In this document: piece after piece, positions 55,799 to 64,000 of the stretch
Position numbering within the stretch: the stretch's first letter is position 1
How the letters are laid out: each line of letters starts with the position of its first letter
From: Arthrobacter sp. Hiyo8
GTDB taxonomy: Bacteria > Actinomycetota > Actinomycetes > Actinomycetales > Micrococcaceae
DNA: 64,000 nucleotides
Direction of reading: 5' to 3'
NCBI GenBank assembly: GCA_001549895.1
Contig: AP014719.1
Coordinates: forward strand, 1,054,001 to 1,118,000
Program-made: the position numbers and the translations under genes
Notes under the pieces: model-generated
Database searches by the model: none
What the model saw: the letters and a program-made list of their open reading frames with translations, nothing else
What the model was told of the DNA's origin: nothing

Positions 55799-55881
55799 CA
55801 CCTTTAAGGCCCTTTCCCCAAACGCCCGCTCACCCAAGTGAGCGAGCGTCCGGCCAAACACCCATATAAGTGAGCGAGCGT
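55790..55881. repeat. 92-base inverted module, family B copy 2
   Basis: Boxes ACGCCCGCTCA at 55790 and 55822 and TGAGCGAGCGT at 55839 and 55871 reproduce exactly the 21-6-21 spacing of copy 1. Spacers share AAGGCC..TTCC.CCA-like and ..GGC..AAA..CCCA.ATAAG patterns with copy 1. It ends 32 bases before the maf start codon. Confidence 0.85.
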
Positions 55882-55913
55882 CGTGGGAAGGCAGCGCGTA
55901 CTACGCTTGAGCC

Positions 55914-56587
55914 GTGACCCGATTGATCCTGGCTTCCCAGTCCCCCGCCCGCACCAAGCTCCTCACGGAGGCCGGCATCCACCACGAGGTACTCGTCTCG
56001 GACGTGGACGAGGACGCCGTGCAAGCCCGGTACGGCGTCACCGATGCGCATGACACCGCTCTCCTCCTCGCCCGCGCCAAGGCCGAGGCTGTCGCTTCCC
56101 TGCCCGACGCCGAGGGGGCCCTGGTGATCGGCTGCGATTCCGTGTTCGAGTTCGACGGCGAATCGCACGGTAAGCCGTACACAGTAGACATTGCCAAGGA
56201 ACGAATGCTGCGCATGAGCGGCTCCAAGGGCGTCCTCCACACCGGGCACTGGCTCGTGGACTGCCGCGAAACCGCAGCGGACATGAACGACGGCGAGACG
56301 GCCGTCGGCACCGGAGCAACGGTCGGTGCGGTGTCCAGCGCAGAGGTCCACTTTGCGGAGATGAGCGAGAAGGACATCGACGCCTACATCGCAACCGGCG
56401 AGCCCCTGCACTGCGCCGGTTCGTTCACGATCGACGGCTTGGGCGGGCCTTCATCCGCAAGGTCGACGGCGACCCGCACGCCGTCGTCGGGCTCTCCATC
56501 TCGACCCTCCGCGATCTGCTCGGGCAAGCGAACGTCGGGATCACCGAACTCTGGACCCACAACGGCTCCGAAGCGGGCAGCGAATAG
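55914..56587 (+). CDS. maf: Maf-family nucleotide pyrophosphatase
   Basis: Hydrolyses non-canonical or modified nucleoside triphosphates. 224 residues. LILASQSPARTKLLTEAGIH is the N-terminal phosphate motif, ALVIGCDSVFEFDGESHGKP holds the metal and base-recognition residues, and EPLHCAGSFTIDGLGG is the C-terminal signature. GTG at 55914. A G lost from GGGGCC near 56448 shifts the last 40 residues. In other actinobacteria maf lies in the accD-accE-accA3 neighbourhood, as here with accA3. Confidence 0.88.
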
Positions 56588-56736
56588 CGGCGGTCTGGGT
56601 CGCCGGCCCGGCGGCCAATTTCCAGCCTTTGTAGCAACCCTACAAAGACAGACCGTCTCACACACGGAATCCCCCATCAATATGGGCGGAACCCTCAAAA
56701 TCACGCTAGGCTCCCTGAAGGACAGAAGGAGTCAAC

Positions 56737-58541
56737 TTGTCAGCTAATCCGGCGCAGCCCATTTCCAGCCCTCTCACCAAGGTCTTGATCGCCAACCGAG
56801 GCGAAATCGCGGTCCGCATCATCCGCGCAGCCCGGGACGAAGGCATCGCATCCGTGGCCGTCTATGCGGACCCCGACCGCGACGCACTGCACGTCAGGCT
56901 GGCAGATGAGGCCTACGCACTGGGCGGCAACACCGCTGCCGAGTCGTACCTCGTGATGGACAAGTTGATCGACGTCGCCAAGCAGTCGGGTGCGGACGCC
57001 ATCCACCCGGGCTATGGCTTCCTCGCAGAGAACGCCGAGTTTGCCGCCAAGGTCATCGACGCCGGCATCACCTGGATCGGCCCGTCCCGGACGCCATCTC
57101 CGCATTGGGCGACAAGGTGCAGGCCCGCCACATCGCCGAAAAGGTCGGCGCCCCTTGGTTCCCGGTACGGCCGACCCGGTCGAGTCCGCTGACGAGATCC
57201 TGGCCTTCGCCAAGGAGTTCGGGCTCCCGATCGCCATCAAAGCCGCCTACGGCGGCGGCGGACGCGGCATCAAGGTGGCCCGCACCATCGAGGAAATCCC
57301 CGAGCTTTTCGAGTCCGCAGTACGTGAAGCCATTGCCGCCTTCGGCCGCGGCGAGTGCTTCATCGAGCGCTTCCTGGATTCCCCCGCCACGTCGAGACCC
57401 AGTGCCTCGCTGACGCCTACGGAAACGTCGTTGTGGTGTCCACTCGCGACTGCTCCCTCCAGCGCCGCAACCAGAAGCTTGTGGAAGAGGCCCCGCGCCG
57501 TTCCTGAGCCCGGAGCAGAACGAGCGCCTCTACGAGTCCTCCAAGGCCATCCTGAAAGAGGCAGGCTACCTCGGCGCTGGAACGTGCGAATTCCTGGTGG
57601 GCCAGGACGGCATCATCTCGTTCCTCGAAGTCAACACGCGTCTTCAGGTGGAGCACTGCGTTTCGGAGGAAGTCACAGGCCTCGACCTGGTCCGCGAGCA
57701 GTTCCGCATCGCCCGTGGCGAGAAACTCGGCTATGGCGATCCCGAGGTCCGCGGCCACTCCTTCGAATTCCGCATCACCGGCGAAGACCCGGGCCGCAAC
57801 TTCATGCCCGCACCGGGAACCATCAGCACCCTGAAGAACCCGACAGGTCCGGGCATCCGCATCGATTCCGGCGTGGAGCAGGGCGACGTCATCAGCGGGA
57901 ACTTCGACTCCATGCTGTCGAAGCTGATTGTCACCGGCGCTACCCGCGAACAGGCCCTCCAGCGTTCCCGCCGCGCCCTTGAGGAAATGGTGGTTGAAGG
58001 CATCCCCACCGTCATTCCTTTCGACCTCGCAGTGGTGACCGATCCCGCGTTCGCTCCGGCCGAAGGCCCGTTCAAGGTGCACACCCGCTGGATCGAGACC
58101 GAGTTCGTCAACAACGTCCCCGCGTGGACGCCTACCGGAACCGGAACAGAAGCCGCCGACGCCGGTGAGCGCCAGCGCGTCGTCGTCGAGGTTGGCGGCA
58201 AGCGGCTGGAAGTTGTCCTTCCGGCGACTCTCGGCTCGGTTTCCTCTGTCGCCAACGCGGGCACCAAGGGCGCCAAGGTCAAGAAGCGTTCCCGCTCTGC
58301 GGGCGCCACAGCCGCAGTCGCGGGCGGCAACGCCCTCACCTCGCCGATGCAGGGCACCATCGTCAAGGTGGCAGTAGCCGCCGGCGACGTGGTTGCAGAA
58401 GGCGATCTGATCGTGGTCCTCGAAGCCATGAAGATGGAACAGCCCCTCACCGCCCACAAAGCCGGCACCATTCATGGCTTGGTGGCAAAGGCAGGCGAGA
58501 CCGTCTCCGCGGGCGCCGTCATCGCGACAATCGAAGACTAG
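56737..58541 (+). CDS. accA3: acyl-CoA carboxylase alpha subunit (biotin carboxylase plus biotin carrier)
   Basis: 602 residues after correction. TTG start at 56737, six bases after AAGGAG. The biotin carboxylase part has [54 protein letters not shown] (ATP grasp) and [21 protein letters not shown] linker leads to the carrier domain with [12 protein letters not shown], the biotinylated Lys. Four bases lost near 57093, 57165, 57390 and 57500. Partners: accD-accE 8 kb upstream and birA. Confidence 0.92.
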
Positions 58542-58553
58542 TCCCCACTGCCC

Positions 58554-58658
58554 CCCTAGCCTCGCTTCGCTCGGCCAGGGAACCCGGGCAGCGTGGGCCC
58601 ACCCACTGGCTCCCTAGCCTCGCTTCGCTCGGCCAGGGAACCCGGGCAGCGTGGCCCA
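58554..58658. repeat. direct repeat pair D (47-48 bases, period 58)
   Basis: Copies at 58554-58601 and 58612-58658, identical except for one G, contain CCCTAGCCTCGCTTCGCTCG, then GCCAGGGAACCCGGGCAGCG. CCCTAGCC and GGCCAGGG can pair within each copy. They lie between the accA3 stop and the shared terminator. Confidence 0.8.
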
Positions 58659-58666
58659 ATTAAAGA

Positions 58667-58701
58667 GCTCCGGCCCCGCACCATGGGTGCGGGGCCGGAG
58701 C
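58667..58701. terminator. bidirectional terminator between accA3 and the MHS transporter
   Basis: GCTCCGGCCCCGCACC pairs perfectly with GGTGCGGGGCCGGAGC around ATG, a 16-bp stem. T-rich sequence follows on the minus strand (TCTTTAATT). The flanking genes converge. Confidence 0.85.
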
Positions 58702-58729
58702 CATTTAACCCGAGCCTGTTAATTCAAGC

Positions 58730-60138
58730 TCAAGCTACGTTGTTTTCGTAATCCGTGTCCTTGGTTTCCTTGGACAGGAACAGGGCCACGAGCGTCAGTA
58801 CCGCCATGGCGCTGAGGTAGACACCCACCAGGACCGTGCTGCCCTTGGCCGACTCCCAGAGCCAGACCGCGATGAACGGAGCCACAGCCGCGCCGAGGAT
58901 GCTGGACATGTTGTAACTGACGGCGGATCCGGTGTATCGGACGTTGGTCGGGAACAGTTCCGGAAGCAGCGCACCCATGGGGCCGAAGGTAAGGCCCATC
59001 AGCGAGAAGCCGATGATCAGCAACGCCATGGTGCCAACAAAGCCGCCACTGAACAACGGCACGAAGAGCAAGCCGAATACCAGGATTCCCGCGGTCACGG
59101 CCAGGAGCATCTTGCGGCGGCCATACTTTTCGGCCAGCGGACCGGCCACCAGGGTGAAAATGCCGAAGAAGACGACGCCGGCAATCAGCATCCAGAGGAA
59201 GTCGTTCCGGCTGAAACCCAGGCCTGGTACGAACGCCGCGGCGGCCGCGTCGGTCATGGGCTTTCCGGCCTTCACCGCAGCGGCTTGGGCGCCCACCAGG
59301 GTTGGTTTGGTGCCGTAGGTCAGGGTGAACGTGGTCATGAGGTAGAACAGCACGTACGTCGCAAGCATGATGAAGGTACCGAGGATCAGCGGGCGCCAAC
59401 TCTTCTTGAACACGCGTCCGATGGGCAGCTTGGCCACTTCGTTGGACTCCAGCACCTTGGTGAATGCGGGAGTTTCAATGAGCTTGAGGCGCACGTAGAG
59501 GCCAAGGATCACCATGACGGCGCTGAGCAGGAACGGCACGCGCCAGCCCCAGGCGGCGAAGGCCTCGGGAGTCAAGGTGTAGCTGAAGACCAGGAAGATG
59601 ATGTTGGCCAGGATGAAGCCGATCGGCGCACCCATCTGCGGGAATGTTCCATAGATGGCGCGTTTATTGGCCGGCGCGTTCTCCGTTGCGAGCAGCGCGG
59701 CGCCGCTCCACTCTCCCCCGAGGGCCAGGCCCTGGGCGAACCGCAGCACAACCAACAATGTGGGAGCCAGGAAGGTCCAGCCGGGACCTGTGCCGTGGGG
59801 AGGCAACCGATCAGGAACGTGGCGATACCCATGGTCAGGAGGGACGCAACCAGGGTTCCCTTGCGACCGAATTTGTCACCGAAGTGGCCGAAAACTATGG
59901 AGCCGAGCGGCCGGGCGACGAAGGCGACACCGAACACCGCGAAGGAGCTCAACAGCTGGGTGGTCTCGTCCGCCGTCGGGAAGAAGAGTTTAGGGAAGAC
60001 GAGCACAGCTGCCGTGGCGTAAACGTAGAAATCGTAGAACTCGATGGACGTTCCGATGAGGCTGGCGAAGATCACCCGGCCCCGCGAGTTGACCGGCTTG
60101 ACTGACTCGCTTTCCTTGGATTCAGCGATGGAAGACAT
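58730..60138 (-). CDS. MFS transporter, metabolite:H+ symporter (MHS) type
   Basis: 12-segment membrane transporter of about 469 residues. FASLIGTSIEFYDFYVYATA is the MHS opening. RPLGSIVFGHFGDKFGRKGT is the loop 2-3 motif, VVLRFAQGLALGGEWSGAAL the segment 4 motif, and GPLAEKYGRRKMLL the loop 8-9 motif. Start ATG at 60138. One base lost near 59795. Relatives carry shikimate, ketoglutarate, proline/betaine or aromatic acids; the substrate is unknown. A perfect palindrome lies upstream at 60191-60210. Confidence 0.85.
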
Positions 60139-60190
60139 GTAGTGGATGCTTTCGTTCACGCCGGCCCGGCGTCGCTGAGCCTGCCGGCAG

Positions 60191-60210
60191 ATTATTGAGA
60201 GTTCAATAAT
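60191..60210. promoter_or_regulatory. perfect palindrome upstream of the MHS transporter
   Basis: ATTATTGA GAGT TCAATAAT has perfect eight-base arms in an AT-rich patch 53 bases before the transporter start, a good repressor operator candidate (GntR or TetR type). The remaining gap to 60428 carries the narK promoter and the strong ribosome-binding site AAAGGAGG at 60415-60422. Confidence 0.5.
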
Positions 60211-60428
60211 AGTTCCCGCTATCCAACAAATGGACAATCAAGTCCAGCATGTGGACGCTTTGGAAAGTCTCACTCTGTGGTCCGCACCACAACAACCTCA
60301 CCATCGCCTCACGCAGTGGTGACCCCCTCCGATAGGCAAATGTCACAGCACGTTTACAAACCGCGACGGTCCGCGAAACGCGCCGTACCTAACGTGTAAG
60401 GACAACGTCCCCACAAAGGAGGCACTCC

Positions 60429-61830
60429 GTGACAGTTGACCGAAGCACCGAAATCCTCACCAACGAGCAGGCGCCCACCGCCCTCGTCCCCGAGCTTGAA
60501 CACCGCCCTGGCCGCTGGATTGCCAACTGGGATGCAGAGAACAAGGAGCAGTGGGACGCCGTTGGCCGTTCCATCGCCAAGCGCAACCTGTACTGGTCCA
60601 TCTTCGCCGAGTTCCTCGGCTTCGTCGTCTGGCAGCTCTGGTCGATCGTCGTCGTCCAGCTCCCGGCAGCAGGCTTCAAGTTCGACACCAACCAGATCTT
60701 CTGGCTCATCTCGATCCCCAGCCTGGTCGGTGCCACACTGCGCATCCCGTACACCTTCATGGTCCCGAGATTCGGCGGCCGAAACTGGACCATCGTCTCG
60801 GCCCTCCTGCTGCTGATCCCGACGGCGGGCCTCGCCCTCTGTGTCTCAAACCCCGGCACCCCTTCGGCGTCATGCTGCTGGTTGCGGCCTTGCAGGCTTC
60901 GGCGGCGGCAACTTCGCCAGCTCGATGGCAAACATCACCTTCTTCTACCCCGCCCGTGAAAAGGGCTGGGCACTGGGCCTGAACGCCGCGGGCGGAAACC
61001 TTGGTGCCGCCGTCGCGCAGCTCATCGTTCCGATCGCCGTCACCCTCCTGGCCGCCGGTACGGTCAACCTCCCATGGCCGGCCTCATCTGGATTCCGCTC
61101 ATCCTCGTCGCCGCGTTCGGCGCCTGGAAGTACATGAACAACCTCACCAGCGCCAAGGGTGACGTCGCAGGCTCCATCGCCGCGCTCAAGGAACCGCACC
61201 TGTGGATCATGGCCTTCCTGTACATCGGTACCTTCGGCTCGTTCATCGGCTTCTCCGGAGTCTTCCCCAAGCTCATCAAGGACTACTTCCCGGCCTTCTC
61301 CTCCATGCACCTCGGCGCGGTTGTCCTCTCGCTCGCCTTCCTTGGCCCGCTGGTCGGTTCCCTCGCCCGCCCTACGGTGGACGCATGGCTGACCGCATGG
61401 GCGGAGCCCGCATGACCGTCACGGCGTTCGCAGCGATGGCCGTCATCACCTTGACCATGATCTGGACCCTTCCGCTCAAGAACTTCTGGCTCTTCCTGGT
61501 CCTGTTCCTGTTCCTCTTCACGGCGAGCGGCTTCGGAAACGGCGCGACGTACCGCATGATTCCGGTCATCTTCGCCACCTCCAGCCGCGCAGCGCGCTCC
61601 GGTGCGAGCGCCGCCAGCACGGCACGCCTTGCGTCTTCCTCGCTCGGCCTGATCTCGGCGATCGGCGCCTACGGCGGATTCGTCATCCCCCAGGTACTCA
61701 ATGCATCCAGCGCTTCCGGCTCCTACACCCCGCGTTCTATGGCTTCGTCGGCGCCTACGTGCTGATGCTCATCGTTTGCTGGGTCTGCTACCTCCGGAAG
61801 GCCAACCGTACCGCGATGGGACACATCTAA
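60429..61830 (+). CDS. narK: nitrate/nitrite transporter, NarK type
   Basis: 12-segment NNP-family transporter of about 468 residues. WSIFAEFLGFVVWQLWSIVV opens the first segment with the nitrate-binding Arg region LVGATLRIPYTFMVPRFGGR following. FGGGNFASSMANITFFYP is nitrate signature 1; the second signature region falls near SGFGNGATYRMIPVIFA. GTG start at 60429 follows AAGGAGG. Five bases lost between 60860 and 61735. It ends one base before the nitrate reductase start, so import and reduction are co-expressed. Confidence 0.88.
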
Positions 61831-61831
61831 T

Positions 61832-64000
61832 ATGCCCAATGGCGCCAACACCCACTGCCCGTATTGTGCGCTGCAGTGCGCCATGACCCTGACCCCGGCG
61901 GCGCCTCGGCGCAGCCGGGGTCAGACCCCGCTCCCGCGGCAAAGGCACTTCCGCTCCTGGACGTGTCCGGCCGCGACTTCCCACCAACCGGGGCGGGCTG
62001 TGCCGCAAGGGCTGGACATCGGCGTCGTTGTTGAACCACACCGGACGCGTCACGGAACCCATGCTCAAAGGGTCCGACGGCGTCCACCGGCCAGTCACGT
62101 GGGACCAGGCACTCATGCTGGTCACCGGCGCCGTCAAGCAGACCCGCGAGCAGTACGGGCCAGACGCCGTCGGCGTGTTCGGCGGCGGCGGACTCACCAA
62201 TGAGAAGGCCTACCAGTTGGGCAAGTTCGCCCGCTTGGCGCTGGGAACCTCGCGCATCGACTACAACGGACGTTTCTGCATGTCCTCCGCCGCGGCGGCC
62301 GGAAACCGCGCGTTCGGTGTGGACCGCGCCTCCCGTTCCCCGTGGAAGACCTCGATTCGGCAAACGTCATTTTCCTTCTCGGCTCCAACGTCGCCGAGAC
62401 CATGCCACCATTCGTCCAGCACCTGCAGGGCGCGCGCGATTCCGGCGGGTTGATCGTGGCCGATCCCGCCGTTCCGCGACGGCCGCATTCACCGGCGACG
62501 GCGGCGGCATCCACTTGCAGCCGACCCCCGGAACGGACCTGGCCCTGCTGTTGGGTATCTCCCACGTGGTGGTCCACGAAGGCCTCGCCGACGCCGAATA
62601 CCTCAAGGATCGCACCACCGGGTACCCTGCGATAGTTCGTAGCCTCTCCGCTTTCTGGCCGGAGCGCGTCCAGTCAATCACCGGCGTGCCGCCACACTTA
62701 TCCGGGAAACCGCCCGCCGCCTCGCCGACGGCGCCCGGCGCGGCGGCAGCTACATCCTCACCGGCCGCGGCGTCGAACAGCACGTCGACGGCACGGACAC
62801 CGCCACCGCCGCGATCAACCTCAGCCTCCTCCTCGGCCTGCCGGGATCCTCCCGCAGCGGCTACGGCACACTGACCGGCCAGGGAAACGGCCAGGGCGGC
62901 CGCGAGCACGGCCAAAAGGCCGACCAGCTCCCGGCTACCGCAAGATCACCGATCCCGCCGCCCGCGCCCACGTCGCCAAGGTGTGGGGCGTCGACGAATC
63001 ACTCATCCCGGCCCCGGTCTTCCCGCCGTGGAGCTGTTGAAGTCTTTGGGACAGCCCGACGGCGTCCGTTGCCTCTTCGTGCACGGCGCCAATGTTGCGG
63101 TGTCAGCCCCCGACGCCGGCGCGGTGATCGAGGGCCTGCGGAGCCTGGACTTCCTGGTTGTCTGCGACTTCTTCATGTCCGAGACGGCGCTGGAAGCCGA
63201 CCTGGTCCTCCCGGTCACCCAGTGGGCCGAGGAAGAAGGTACCCTGACCAACCTCGAGGGCCGCGTGCTCCGCCGTCGTAAGGCGCTCACCCCTCCCCCC
63301 GGCGTCCGCAGCGAATTGTGGCTCATGGCCCGGCTCGCCGAATCGCTCGACGCTCCGTCCACGTTCAGCGACGATCCCGAGACCGTGTTCGAGGAGCTCC
63401 GGCTCGCCTCGGCGGGCGGCCTGGCCGACTACTCCGGAATCGACTACGCCATGCTGGATCGAGGAGAGGCTGCCTACTGGCCTTATCCCACCGGTAGTTC
63501 GGGAACGCCGCGACTCTTCCTCGACGGTTTCGCGCACGCCAGCGGACGCGCGGTGATGGTCCCGGTGGCACCGAGGACGCGGTCCCGGCGATCCGCCGTC
63601 GTCGGCTCTGATCCTGACCCGCTGACGCTTGTCACCGGGCGGTTGCTGGAACATTACCAATCGGGCGCCCAGACCCGCCGCGTGGCCGAACTCGCCGCCG
63701 CGCAGCCGGAGGCGCTCTTGCAGGTCCACCCCGCGACGGCGGCCGTCAGGGACATCACCGACGGCGACTTTGTCCGGGTCTCCAACGAACGCGGTGAGGT
63801 CCTGTGCAGGGTGGAGCTCAGCAACAGCATCCGGACGGACACCGTCTTCCTCCCCTTCCATTTCCCGGGACTGGGCAGCGCCAACCTGCTCACTGAAGCG
63901 GTTACGGATCCCATCTCGGGCATGCCGGAGTTCAAGACCAGCACGGTCTGGGTCCGGAAGGCGGCACTACCAAATATCGAATCGGCGTTGGCTGGCCAGT
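61832..64000 (+). CDS. assimilatory nitrate reductase, molybdopterin subunit (runs off window)
   Basis: Reduces nitrate to nitrite in the cytoplasm for nitrogen assimilation. THCPYCALQCAM followed by LCRKGWTSASLLNHTGR supplies the four Cys of an N-terminal [4Fe-4S] cluster. DAVGVFGGGGLTNEKAYQLG, RIDYNGRFCMSSAAAAG and NVIFLLGSNVAETMPPFV are the bis-MGD oxidoreductase core. DFLVVCDFFMSETALEADLV and LPVTQWAEEEGTLTNLEGRV follow, with the C-terminal beta-barrel beginning near 63610. At least five single-base losses break the frame. ATG at 61832, with the narK stop giving TAATATG. Confidence 0.82.

Noticed and set aside
60342..60357. GlnR-like site GTCAC-N6-TTTAC upstream of narK
   Set aside because: Fits nitrogen control in principle, but the second half matches the remembered GTNAC-N6-GAAAC pattern poorly; too weak to call.

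Overview
The window comes from a high-GC actinobacterium, most likely Arthrobacter or a close Micrococcaceae relative. Evidence: a SAM-IV riboswitch, an acyl-CoA carboxylase epsilon subunit, a class III adenylate cyclase with an Rv1264-like regulatory domain, GatCAB, NAD-dependent DNA ligase and frequent GTG/TTG starts. No rRNA, tRNA, CRISPR array, insertion sequence or prophage was recognised. Most protein genes are interrupted by losses of a single base, usually in a G or C run. About 85 such losses can be inferred, and no gains are needed. Even ligA, gatA and gatB are affected, so I read them as errors in the source sequence. Genes are annotated at full length, with break positions noted.

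Layout. 1-4.3 kb: methionine synthesis. metX, with a SAM-IV riboswitch, and metY lie on the minus strand, separated by an oppositely oriented secreted S8 protease with three beta-rich C-terminal repeats. 4.5-6.8 kb: glyoxalase-like protein, CPBP protease and histidine phosphatase. 6.8-11.4 kb: an amino-sugar or tagatose-type operon (SIS isomerase, ROK kinase, PfkB kinase, class II aldolase) with a DeoR regulator. 11.5-14.4 kb: hutI with a coupled FAD oxidase, and an FMN-binding protein. 14.5-19.3 kb: tdh-kbl-GH4 operon with a divergent LysR regulator. 19.2-26.7 kb: glycan-use cluster (Gfo/Idh oxidoreductase, GH123-like hydrolase, ABC importer, LacI regulator).

26.8-35.8 kb: small exported protein, gatCAB, CitMHS citrate transporter with a divergent CitA/CitB-type two-component system, and a RidA protein. 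35.8-41.9 kb: acetyltransferase, flavin monooxygenase, inositol-phosphatase-like gene, ligA and a Pro/Thr-rich surface protein. 42-46.4 kb: overlapping minus-strand genes for biotin ligase, PH-domain protein, adenylate cyclase and PP2C phosphatase, plus an SDR. 46.6-58.5 kb: acyl-CoA carboxylase genes accD-accE and maf-accA3. These two pairs are separated by a DUF885 peptidase-like protein, a DAACS symporter, a YbjQ-like protein and a TetR-MMPL pair. 58.7-64 kb: an MHS-family transporter, then narK and an assimilatory nitrate reductase that runs off the window.

The least expected signals are intergenic. Family A has four copies of a hairpin of about 66 bases with a conserved asymmetric loop and covarying stems, each beside a stop codon. 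Family B has two 92-base modules with four 11-base boxes arranged forward, forward, reverse, reverse at exact 32-base periods. A further long palindrome and a 58-base direct repeat are also present. These look like undescribed palindromic repeat families; their function is unknown.
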